The position numbers and the translations under genes were made by a program. The notes under the pieces were generated by a model, which ran no database searches, was not told the DNA's origin, and saw nothing but the letters and a program-made list of their open reading frames with translations. A DNA stretch of 5,459 bases from Balneolaceae bacterium. Lineage in GTDB: Bacteria; Bacteroidota; Rhodothermia; Balneolales; Balneolaceae. Shown piece after piece: positions 1 to 5,147 of the stretch. The stretch covers positions 1-5,459 of the forward strand of contig SLAU01000198.1 in NCBI GenBank assembly GCA_007126675.1, read 5' to 3'. Each line of letters begins with the position of its first letter. The first letter of the stretch is position 1.

Positions 1-87
1 AACTCCCAATTCATGTTTTAATGCATGGTATGCATCGTGGTCGCAATTGGAGCCCGGAAAAACGATAACACCTGATTTAATTGACAC
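1..87 (-). CDS. purQ: Phosphoribosylformylglycinamidine synthase subunit PurQ, N-terminal fragment
   Basis: PurQ is the glutaminase subunit of FGAM synthase. It releases ammonia from glutamine for PurL, which converts FGAR to FGAM in de novo purine synthesis in the cytoplasm. Only the first 29 codons lie in the window and the rest runs off the left edge. They read V(M)SIKSGVIVFPGSNCDHDA and onward, and the GVIVFPGSNCDHDAYHALKH stretch is the characteristic first strand and loop of the class I glutamine amidotransferase domain of PurQ. The catalytic Cys and His/Glu would lie beyond the edge. The start is taken as the GTG at 87-85, 3 bp after the clpS stop. An AAAGG seven bases upstream, inside the clpS end, is the only Shine-Dalgarno-like site I found in the window. 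No ATG is available in frame near it. The spacing implies translational coupling to clpS. Confidence 0.9.
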   Translation of the reverse strand, partial: MSIKSGVIVFPGSNCDHDAYHALKHELGV

Positions 88-90
88 TAT

Positions 91-423
91 TCAGCCTTTA
101 ATTTCGGTTACTAATTGAATTTCCTGCAATACAGAATTGATTTTGAGACACTCTTCAAAAGACCCTTCATAAACGATCGCTTTACCTTCTTCGTGCACTT
201 TGTAAGTTAATTCTTCAGCTTTTGCCACACTGCAGCCAAGCGCTTTAATAAGTTGGTTTATAACTTCATCGAATGTATGAATATCATCATCATAAAGAAT
301 AAGCCGCCAGGGTGTGGCAATCTTTTCCTCTTCTTCGACAGCCACAAGCACATCAGATTCAGGACCCTTATCAGGAGCTTCTTTTCTTTCCTGCATTCTG
401 ATTCGTTTGAGAAAATCAAACAT
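91..423 (-). CDS. clpS: ATP-dependent Clp protease adaptor ClpS
   Basis: ClpS binds destabilising N-terminal residues (N-degrons) and delivers those proteins to ClpA or ClpC with ClpP for degradation in the cytoplasm. The 110-aa product has an acidic, probably flexible N-terminal tail (residues 1-37) followed by the ClpS core from about residue 38 to the end. PWRLILYDDDIHTFDEVI (38-55) aligns with the family's V-I-L-x-N-D-D-x-x-T/P-M/F motif, and KVHEEGKA (75-82) carries the conserved pocket histidine, His77. In E. coli ClpS the alpha-amino group of the substrate is bound by Asn34, Asp35 and His66. Here the Asn position is Asp45 (DDD instead of NDD), so the pocket differs in charge. The start ATG is 2 bp after the purS stop with no Shine-Dalgarno; Met10 is a possible alternative start. 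The gene lies between purS and purQ, which I would not expect from function. Confidence 0.9.
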   Translation of the reverse strand: MFDFLKRIRMQERKEAPDKGPESDVLVAVEEEEKIATPWRLILYDDDIHTFDEVINQLIKALGCSVAKAEELTYKVHEEGKAIVYEGSFEECLKINSVLQEIQLVTEIKG

Positions 424-425
424 GG

Positions 426-677
426 TTAGTTCTTGTTAGTGATCTCAATTGAAAAGTCTTCCATTACTTCATTTGCAAGGAGCTGCTTACAAGCGGATTC
501 GGCAACCTTTTTAGCGTCAGATTCTGATGACGCATTGATATCAAGCTCAATCAGCTTGCCAATTCTTACATCTCGTACGTCGGTAAGTCCAAGGTTTTTC
601 AGAGCATGATGAGCCGCTTTCCCTTTTGGATCAAGAATAGATTTTCGAAGAGTTACATTAACAATTGCTTTGTACAT
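426..677 (-). CDS. purS: Phosphoribosylformylglycinamidine synthase subunit PurS
   Basis: PurS is the small structural subunit of the multi-protein FGAM synthase (PurL-PurQ-PurS). It bridges the glutaminase PurQ and the synthetase PurL so that ammonia is channelled. The 83-aa protein is full length for the family (about 80-90 aa). Recognisable blocks are the N-terminal strand MYKAIVNVTLR, LDPKGKAAHHAL (15-26), DVRIGKLIEL (36-45) and the C-terminal LLANEVMEDFSIEI (66-79), all typical of PurS. The ATG at 677 has no Shine-Dalgarno. It follows miaA after 34 bp without a visible terminator, and its stop is 2 bp before clpS. Presence of a separate PurS implies the small PurL type, encoded elsewhere. 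Confidence 0.94.
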   Translation of the reverse strand: MYKAIVNVTLRKSILDPKGKAAHHALKNLGLTDVRDVRIGKLIELDINASSESDAKKVAESACKQLLANEVMEDFSIEITNKN

Positions 678-711
678 AGATCAATTTCGAGGGTTGAAAA
701 GAAGCTTAAAT

Positions 712-1644
712 TTAACGTTTATTGACGTCAGCTGCTACCTGATGTTGTATGGATTTAACCATTTCAGCAAGGGATAATTCGTTGCAGTTAAGCCAATTGA
801 GAAAAGGCCATCGCCTGAGCCAGGTAATCTGACGCTTGGCATATCTTCTGGTTGCCGTTTTAAAATCTTTAATCATCTGTTCTTTGCTGATCTCTCCATC
901 CAGGTATTGAATAATCTGCCGATAGCCTACGGTCTGCAAAGCTTGAAGCTCTTTTGAATATCCGTCTTTCAGAAGCTGACGGGTTTCTTCAATTAAACCG
1001 GACCCGATCATTTCATCACAGCGCATTTCAATTCTTTTATGAAGCTCTTTACGCGGCCGGTGCAGGGCGAATGTTGAGTAGTTTTCCGGTTTTGTGAAGT
1101 TCTCATTTGTATGAAATTCACTGAATGGCCTTCCGGTTTGCATCCATACATCCAGTGCGCGAATGATCCGCTGCCTGTTCATGCCATCCATCTTTTCGGC
1201 ATATTCAGGATCAGCATTTTTTAGTTTATTGAACAGGTATTCAATTCCTTTTTCTTCGGCAGCGGCATTAAGTTTTTTGATGTTTCCGGGATCTGAGGAA
1301 GGTAAATCATCAAACGGACGAATTAAACTTTGAAGGTGTAATGTACTGCCTCCGGCAAATATCACGGTTTTATTTCGCTGTTCAATTTCCCTGGCCCATT
1401 CCTCAGCCCGGTCATAAAAACGACGGGCCGAATCTTCCTCGTCAAGATCTAATATGGAAATATTATAATGAGGCACCCTCTCCAGCTGTTCGGGTGTTGG
1501 TTTGGCGGTTCCTATGTTGATCTGCTTATAGCACTGCCGGGAATCAACCGAAATTATTTCGCCGTCAATTTGTGCTGCCAGTTCAACGGCAAGTGTACTT
1601 TTTCCTGAAGCTGTTGGCCCTGCGATAATAATTCGCTGCTTCAT
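712..1644 (-). CDS. miaA: tRNA dimethylallyltransferase MiaA
   Basis: MiaA transfers the dimethylallyl group of DMAPP to N6 of A37 in tRNAs that read codons beginning with U, giving i6A, usually the substrate of MiaB. The 310-aa length is normal. Visible motifs in order are the P-loop GPTASGKS (9-16); SVDSRQCY (32-39) with the catalytic-type Asp34; NIGTAKPT (43-50); GGSTLHLQSL (98-107), the equivalent of the usual GGTGLY; NRQRIIRALDV (156-166), matching the family DPxRIxRALEV block; TVGYRQ (238-243); and TRRYAKRQITWLRR (265-278), the standard C-terminal signature. The GGT-G/M-LY motif is here GGS-T-LH, a mild deviation. The start codon is 9 bp after the stop of the PorV-like gene with no Shine-Dalgarno, so the two are probably co-transcribed. 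Confidence 0.96.
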   Translation of the reverse strand: MKQRIIIAGPTASGKSTLAVELAAQIDGEIISVDSRQCYKQINIGTAKPTPEQLERVPHYNISILDLDEEDSARRFYDRAEEWAREIEQRNKTVIFAGGSTLHLQSLIRPFDDLPSSDPGNIKKLNAAAEEKGIEYLFNKLKNADPEYAEKMDGMNRQRIIRALDVWMQTGRPFSEFHTNENFTKPENYSTFALHRPRKELHKRIEMRCDEMIGSGLIEETRQLLKDGYSKELQALQTVGYRQIIQYLDGEISKEQMIKDFKTATRRYAKRQITWLRRWPFLNWLNCNELSLAEMVKSIQHQVAADVNKR

Positions 1645-1653
1645 GTTGTGCGT

Positions 1654-2718
1654 TTAAATTGTAAGCCGAAGAGAAATTCTGTGAGTAAGCCCTAATACAG
1701 AAGCCGCACCGCTGAAGTTGGTAAATCCGTAATCGATAAAAATTTTGTTGAAATGTAATCCGGTTCCCAAAGTCGGAGAAATGTAGATATTGCTGTCCGG
1801 ATCAGTAGTCACATCAGTAACACCTGCCCGCAGACTGATTCTGTTTTTATAGGTTCCCTCAACACCAACATGAGGTTCGAAGCTCATTCTTCCCATGTTA
1901 ATGAAAAATGCGCGCCTGTTCTCAAAACGTATATCCAGATCGGTGGCAGCGGTTATTGTGAAATCACTGATTGTGAAAATCCGTCCTGCACCCAGTTTAA
2001 GAGTTGGAAGTACACGTTCATTTTGTCCGGTGGGTATTTCATCATCAAACGTTTCTTCAAAATCCCCGAAAGCAGATTGATTCACTGTCCAGAACTTCAT
2101 CATCGTAGTTAAATCCATTATATGCGCAGCGAACAGATAATTACCGGCCGTATATTGAAAACCGGCATCCAGGCTGTATCCCCAGGCATCGGCAAATGGC
2201 CCAAGGCGATGATTTATAATTTTTGCATTTACACCCCACGACAGCGACTCGGTAGCGGTTTGCGCATAGGATAAAATGAAAGCTAAATCAGATACACTAA
2301 ACTCTTCAATATAATCCTGCACATTTTCGCGGGGTAAATTGCGCTCTCTGTCCCAGGCGTTCAGTGTATTAGCAATATTATCAACTCCCTGCCTGAACAC
2401 ACTTAAAGCTACAACGGAATTGCTGTTTTTGATAGGATATGCAATAGCGCCATAATCGTAGCTCACAATGCCGGCAAAACGCTCTGAATGCATGTAGGCA
2501 ATATCAATAGATGTGACGGAGGTTAAGCCGGCAGGATTCCAGTACGCCGAGGTTACATCATTTGTGACAGCAGCGTGTGCACTTCCCATTCCGAGAGCTC
2601 TTGCACCGGCGCCTACTGAAAGAAAATCACCGCCATATTTAGCGGTCTCAAAAGTTTGTGCCGAAACTTCGGTAGCTGCAAATGCAGCAACAGTAATAAG
2701 GATAAATCTGAGTCTCAC
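1654..2718 (-). CDS. PorV/PorQ-family outer-membrane beta-barrel protein (UPF0164-like)
   Basis: From the chosen GTG start (2718-2716) this is a 354-aa exported protein. Residues 1-20 form a signal peptide: basic RLR, a hydrophobic run FILITVAAFAA, and a likely cleavage after VSA before QTF. Next comes the family hallmark GGDFLSVGAGARALGMGSA (29-47), then NDVTSAYWNPAGL (53-65), and alternating beta-strand-like segments to a C-terminal HRISLRLTI strand, as expected of an outer-membrane barrel. PorV and PorQ are type IX secretion components, but many paralogues have other or unknown roles, so I do not assign a symbol. The open frame extends upstream to an ATG at 2802. That start would add 28 residues before the signal peptide and lies upstream of a good promoter (2741-2770), so GTG at 2718 is preferred. 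The gene is first in the left-hand gene string, 9 bp before miaA, and divergent from dnaN. Confidence 0.85.
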   Translation of the reverse strand: MRLRFILITVAAFAATEVSAQTFETAKYGGDFLSVGAGARALGMGSAHAAVTNDVTSAYWNPAGLTSVTSIDIAYMHSERFAGIVSYDYGAIAYPIKNSNSVVALSVFRQGVDNIANTLNAWDRERNLPRENVQDYIEEFSVSDLAFILSYAQTATESLSWGVNAKIINHRLGPFADAWGYSLDAGFQYTAGNYLFAAHIMDLTTMMKFWTVNQSAFGDFEETFDDEIPTGQNERVLPTLKLGAGRIFTISDFTITAATDLDIRFENRRAFFINMGRMSFEPHVGVEGTYKNRISLRAGVTDVTTDPDSNIYISPTLGTGLHFNKIFIDYGFTNFSGAASVLGLTHRISLRLTI

Positions 2719-2740
2719 AAATAAGTTATTTAAGAAACAA

Positions 2741-2770
2741 AATATACTCTTTCTTAAGAGCAGATGACAA
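2741..2770 (-). promoter_or_regulatory. Sigma70-like promoter for the PorV-like/miaA/pur operon
   Basis: Reading the minus strand, TTGTCA (2770-2765) and TATATT (2746-2741) are separated by 18 bp, five of six matches to each consensus hexamer. The -10 ends 22 bp before the GTG at 2718, giving a short leader of roughly 15 nt. The spacer contains a small CTCTT-tctt-AAGAG hairpin (2747-2760). There is no exact match to the Bacteroidota TAnnTTTG -7 box, although TATATTTTG overlaps the -10. The call rests on sequence match and position only. Confidence 0.5.
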
Positions 2771-2800
2771 TGAAACGGGAAAAGTTTATAAATGGTGCAC

Positions 2801-2859
2801 ACTGCGAAAAATATTGATCAATTTACTGTTAAAAGCTTCATTTTCGTCACTTTCGCAGT
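2801..2859. repeat. Perfect 9-bp inverted repeat in the divergent promoter region
   Basis: ACTGCGAAA at 2801-2809 is exactly complementary to TTTCGCAGT at 2851-2859, with a 41-bp spacer that holds the TTGATCAA palindrome. It lies upstream of both divergent genes, so it could be a pair of regulator half-sites or a long-looped hairpin in an RNA. The arms are short enough that chance cannot be excluded. Confidence 0.4.
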
Positions 2860-2960
2860 TGCGGTATGGAACAAGATTTATTAGTATGTGTAAGTTTAAA
2901 GTAAAAAATAATAGATCACTTAAATACAACTGATCCAACAACTTTTTTGATTAACTGAAT

Positions 2961-4076
2961 ATGAAATTTAATGTATCAAGCAGCGATCTGAACCAGGGAC
3001 TTTCAGCCGTAATAGGAGCTGTACCAACCAAAGCAACACTGCCAATTCTTGAAACAATTCTTTTTGAATGCGAAGACGGTAAACTTAAACTGACTGCAAC
3101 CGATCTTGAAATCTCAATTATCGAGTATATCGAAGCTGAGATTGAAGAGGAAGGTGAAGTAGCTATACCGGCCAAACGCTTGCTCGAAACACTGCGTCAG
3201 CTTCCAAACATTCCGGTATTTTTTGAAGTGGACGAAAGCCAGAATGTTCAGTTTAAAACCGATAAAGGCACCTATAAACTGGTGGGTGAAGATGCTGCCG
3301 ACTTTCCTGAAATCCCCGCCATGGATGAGAGTGTAACACTTGAAACGGAAACGGAATTAATTGTTGATGCAATACAGCGCACAATGTTTGCTGTTTCTTC
3401 AGATGACCTGAGGCCGGCAATGATGGGTGTATATTTTGAGATTGATAACGATGGAAGCAAATTTGTTGCGACCGATGGCCACCGGCTTGTAAAATTGGTG
3501 AATAGTAATTTGAAGTCTGAATCAGAGCTCAAATTCATCGTGCCTGAAAAAGCGCTGAGCCTGGTTTCAAAATCACTGGATGGTGCTGATTGTGAAATTG
3601 CAATTTCCAACGATCACGCACGATTCAGCAGCTCAAACACAATTGTTGTTACACGCCTGATTAATGAGCAATACCCGAACTATGAATCGGTTATTCCGCG
3701 CGACAATGATAAGATACTGCTGATTGACAAAGAGCAGATGCTTTCAACCGTGCGCAGAGTTTCTGTATTCTCAAGCACTACTACAAGGCAAATCCGGCTT
3801 CAGTTAGGGAATGATAAAATTACGATCCGGGCAGAAGACCTTGATATGAGCAGTGAGGCCAAGGAAACCATCAGCTGTGATTACAATGCAGGTGAAATGG
3901 AAATCGGTTTTAATGCAAAATACCTGGCCGATGTTCTGAGTAATGTTGCAGATGATGAGGCAAAATTTGAATTTTCAACTCCAAATCGTGCGGGAATTGT
4001 TAAGCCGGCCGGTGAAAAAGATGGCGAGCAGATGCTGATGCTTGTTATGCCGGTAATGCTTAACACTTATGCATAA
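2961..4076 (+). CDS. dnaN: DNA polymerase III beta sliding clamp
   Basis: DnaN forms a homodimeric ring around DNA that tethers the replicative polymerase and many repair proteins. The 371-aa product is the usual length, with three similar domains at about 1-120, 128-245 and 246-371. Diagnostic segments are MKFNVSSSDL at the N-terminus; KATLPILETILFEC (24-37); TATDLEISI (45-53); FVATDGHRLVKL (168-179), with the clamp signature ATDGHRL; NEQYPNYESVIP (235-246), the second domain-boundary signature; and the C-terminal MLMLVMPVMLNTYA (358-371), equivalent to the family's MP-M-R/L ending that helps form the protein-binding cleft. The protein is strongly acidic. The start has an A/T-rich leader but no Shine-Dalgarno. 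No dnaA or recF neighbours it here; it is instead followed by a SAM hydroxide adenosyltransferase after 2 bp. Confidence 0.97.
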   Translation: MKFNVSSSDLNQGLSAVIGAVPTKATLPILETILFECEDGKLKLTATDLEISIIEYIEAEIEEEGEVAIPAKRLLETLRQLPNIPVFFEVDESQNVQFKTDKGTYKLVGEDAADFPEIPAMDESVTLETETELIVDAIQRTMFAVSSDDLRPAMMGVYFEIDNDGSKFVATDGHRLVKLVNSNLKSESELKFIVPEKALSLVSKSLDGADCEIAISNDHARFSSSNTIVVTRLINEQYPNYESVIPRDNDKILLIDKEQMLSTVRRVSVFSSTTTRQIRLQLGNDKITIRAEDLDMSSEAKETISCDYNAGEMEIGFNAKYLADVLSNVADDEAKFEFSTPNRAGIVKPAGEKDGEQMLMLVMPVMLNTYA

Positions 4077-4078
4077 GA

Positions 4079-4867
4079 ATGCCTCCCATCATTACACTTA
4101 CAACCGATTTCGGATTGCAGGATCACTACGTAGGTGTTTTAAAGGCGGTTCTCCTCGGAATTGCGCCTGACGCAAGACTGGTCGACATCTCGCATGAAAT
4201 TCCGCCTCAGGATATTATGGCAGCAGCCTGGGTTGTCCGTAATTCTGCATTGATGTTTCCCGCAGGCACAGTTCATTTGGTTGTCGTGGATCCTGGTGTG
4301 GGCACCGATCGCAAGGGAGTGGCTCTCAAAATTCAGGATCAATATTTTGTAGGCCCTGATAACGGAATCTTTTCTCTAATCGGCGGAGAGTTTGATTACG
4401 AGCTTGTTGAGCTAACCAACAGTAAATACTGGAAAAAAGATGTTTCCAGTACATTTCATGGCAGGGATATTTTTGCTCCTGTTGCAGCAAATATTGCAAA
4501 TGGAGTTTCATTGGAAAAGCTTGGCAAGCCGCTCGATTCACTTGTCACATATCGCTGGGCGGTTCCGATTTCCGATAAAGATGGCATACAGGGGTGGATT
4601 GTACATATCGACAGATTCGGAAATTTAATTTCAAATATATCAGAAGAGATGATCTTTGAGCACGGTAAGCCGTCGCAGCTTAAAGTTTATGTGGGCAATA
4701 CCATTTTAAAAGGGCTGGTATCTACATTCGGATCAGTGGCCGATGGGGAACCGGCTGCTTATATAGGAAGTTCGGGTGTGCTTGAGATCGGAATCAATAA
4801 AGGCAATGCACGCGAAATGCTGGGTGTTCAAAAAGGTGCTCAGATTTCAATAATTGTTCAGAAATAG
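4079..4867 (+). CDS. SAM hydroxide adenosyltransferase (DUF62 family)
   Basis: This is a 262-aa member of the SAM hydroxide adenosyltransferase family related to the fluorinase and chlorinase. Family members hydrolyse S-adenosylmethionine to adenosine and L-methionine; their physiological role is unsettled. Visible motifs are LTTDFGLQDHYVGVLKAV (7-24), VDISHEIPPQDI (35-46), VVVDPGVGTDRKGVAL (68-83), VGPDNGIFS (91-99), STFHGRDIFAPVAA (124-137) and IDRFGNLISNI (177-187). Asp71, Arg78 and His127 match the Asp-Arg-His triad proposed to activate water in the hydrolases. I see no room for the extra loop that marks the halogenating fluorinase, so hydrolase is the better reading than 'chlorinase/fluorinase'. 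It starts 2 bp after the dnaN stop, with no own Shine-Dalgarno, so it is probably co-transcribed and perhaps coupled. Confidence 0.9.
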   Translation: MPPIITLTTDFGLQDHYVGVLKAVLLGIAPDARLVDISHEIPPQDIMAAAWVVRNSALMFPAGTVHLVVVDPGVGTDRKGVALKIQDQYFVGPDNGIFSLIGGEFDYELVELTNSKYWKKDVSSTFHGRDIFAPVAANIANGVSLEKLGKPLDSLVTYRWAVPISDKDGIQGWIVHIDRFGNLISNISEEMIFEHGKPSQLKVYVGNTILKGLVSTFGSVADGEPAAYIGSSGVLEIGINKGNAREMLGVQKGAQISIIVQK

Positions 4868-4955
4868 ATGCAACTCTGACGCAGATAAAAGCGTATGGTT
4901 AGATAAGTATCGTGAGTTGGAGATAATGAACTAATTCTGAGTAATGTGTTATTTT

Positions 4956-5092
4956 GGCTGACTAAAAAGGGCGTCATCCCGTACTCGATACGGGATCTCC
5001 TAACTTTGATAAAAGCAGGAGATGCCGGATCGGGGTCCGGCATGACGGAATTAATGATCAAAAATCCTATTCAACGCCCTTTTTAGTCAGCC
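4956..5092. terminator. Long-loop bidirectional terminator-like 19-bp inverted repeat
   Basis: GGCTGACTAAAAAGGGCGT (4956-4974) pairs perfectly with 5074-5092. On either strand the arms give an A5 tract, a GC-rich GGGCGT/ACGCCC stem and a T5 tract (5080-5084 on plus), the layout of a bidirectional intrinsic terminator. It lies between the dnaN operon and the next same-strand gene, where a terminator is expected. The 99-nt loop is far longer than usual and is mostly filled by the 76-nt folded element. I infer that a compact terminator may have been split by insertion. The alternative is that the 19-bp arms are the terminal inverted repeats of a small non-autonomous mobile element; no target duplication is visible just outside them. 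Confidence 0.45.
4972..5047. repeat. 76-nt cloverleaf-like palindromic element (REP/MITE-like)
   Basis: The element folds into a four-way junction with every junction base paired. The closing stem is CGTC (4972-4975)/GACG (5044-5047). Arm A is ATCCCGTA (4976-4983)/TACGGGAT (4989-4996) with loop CTCGA. The central arm is CTCCT (4997-5001)/AGGAG (5017-5021) with a 15-nt loop. Arm B is ATGCCGGA (5022-5029)/TCCGGCAT (5036-5043) with a 6-nt loop. The closing stem competes with the outer 19-bp repeat for the shared CGT. The CGTCAT...ATGACG ends with internal CCG/CGG hairpins resemble dispersed palindromic repeats I recall from many bacterial intergenic regions. Only one copy is in this window, so repetition is inferred. 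It has no tRNA features despite its size. Confidence 0.7.
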
Positions 5093-5147
5093 GCAGGCTC
5101 TTATTAATTTCTTATCCCGACTTAAGATTTAATAAACAAACAGCTCT

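Larger units (their letters stand above)
2719..2960. other. Divergent intergenic region between PorV-like gene and dnaN
   Basis: This AT-rich 242-bp stretch contains the promoter at 2741-2770. It also has a perfect inverted repeat ACTGCGAAA (2801-2809) / TTTCGCAGT (2851-2859), an 8-bp palindrome TTGATCAA (2814-2821) between its arms, and a second TTTCG (2842-2846) nine bases before the one in the right arm. For dnaN the best sigma70-like pair is weak: TTGCGG (2859-2864), 17 bp, TAGTAT (2882-2887). No TTATNCACA-type DnaA box is visible on either strand, so there is no support for an origin here. No small ORF with convincing features was found. Confidence 0.55.
4868..5147. other. 280-bp intergenic gap holding a nested palindromic element
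   Basis: From 4868 to 4955 I see no clear gene, promoter or hairpin. Positions 4956-5092 carry the nested inverted repeats described separately. The last 55 bases are AT-rich with TTTAATA-like sequences near 5128-5135 that could act as a -10 for the following gene, but no matching -35 is evident, so I do not call a promoter. Confidence 0.6.

Noticed and set aside
1870..2767. Plus-strand open frames of 61-84 codons opposite the PorV-like gene
   Set aside because: They are shadows of the well-supported minus-strand barrel gene, with no recognisable domain and no promoter or ribosome binding site.
2719..2960. Replication origin next to dnaN
   Set aside because: No TTATNCACA-type DnaA boxes or AT-rich 13-mer array could be found, and dnaA is not present; dnaN is often unlinked from the origin in this group.
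2951..4066. Minus-strand open frames opposite dnaN
   Set aside because: Low-complexity serine-rich translations are typical of the antisense of an acidic gene; dnaN is unmistakable in the other direction.
4079..4867. Halogenase (fluorinase or chlorinase) identity for the DUF62 protein
   Set aside because: The Asp-Arg-His triad typical of the water-using hydrolases is present, and there is no sign of the extra loop characteristic of fluorinases.
4972..5047. tRNA gene, because the element is 76 nt and folds as a cloverleaf
   Set aside because: Arm sizes are wrong (4-bp closing stem, 8-bp side arms, 15-nt middle loop), and the conserved D-loop, TTC-loop and anticodon-arm bases are missing.
4858..5061. 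Minus-strand open frame of 67 codons across the palindromic element
   Set aside because: Its first part is simply the translation of the inverted-repeat element (MPDPDPASPAFI-like peptide), with no leader, no domain and overlap with the end of the SAM hydrolase gene. Such peptides are known artefacts of palindromic repeats.
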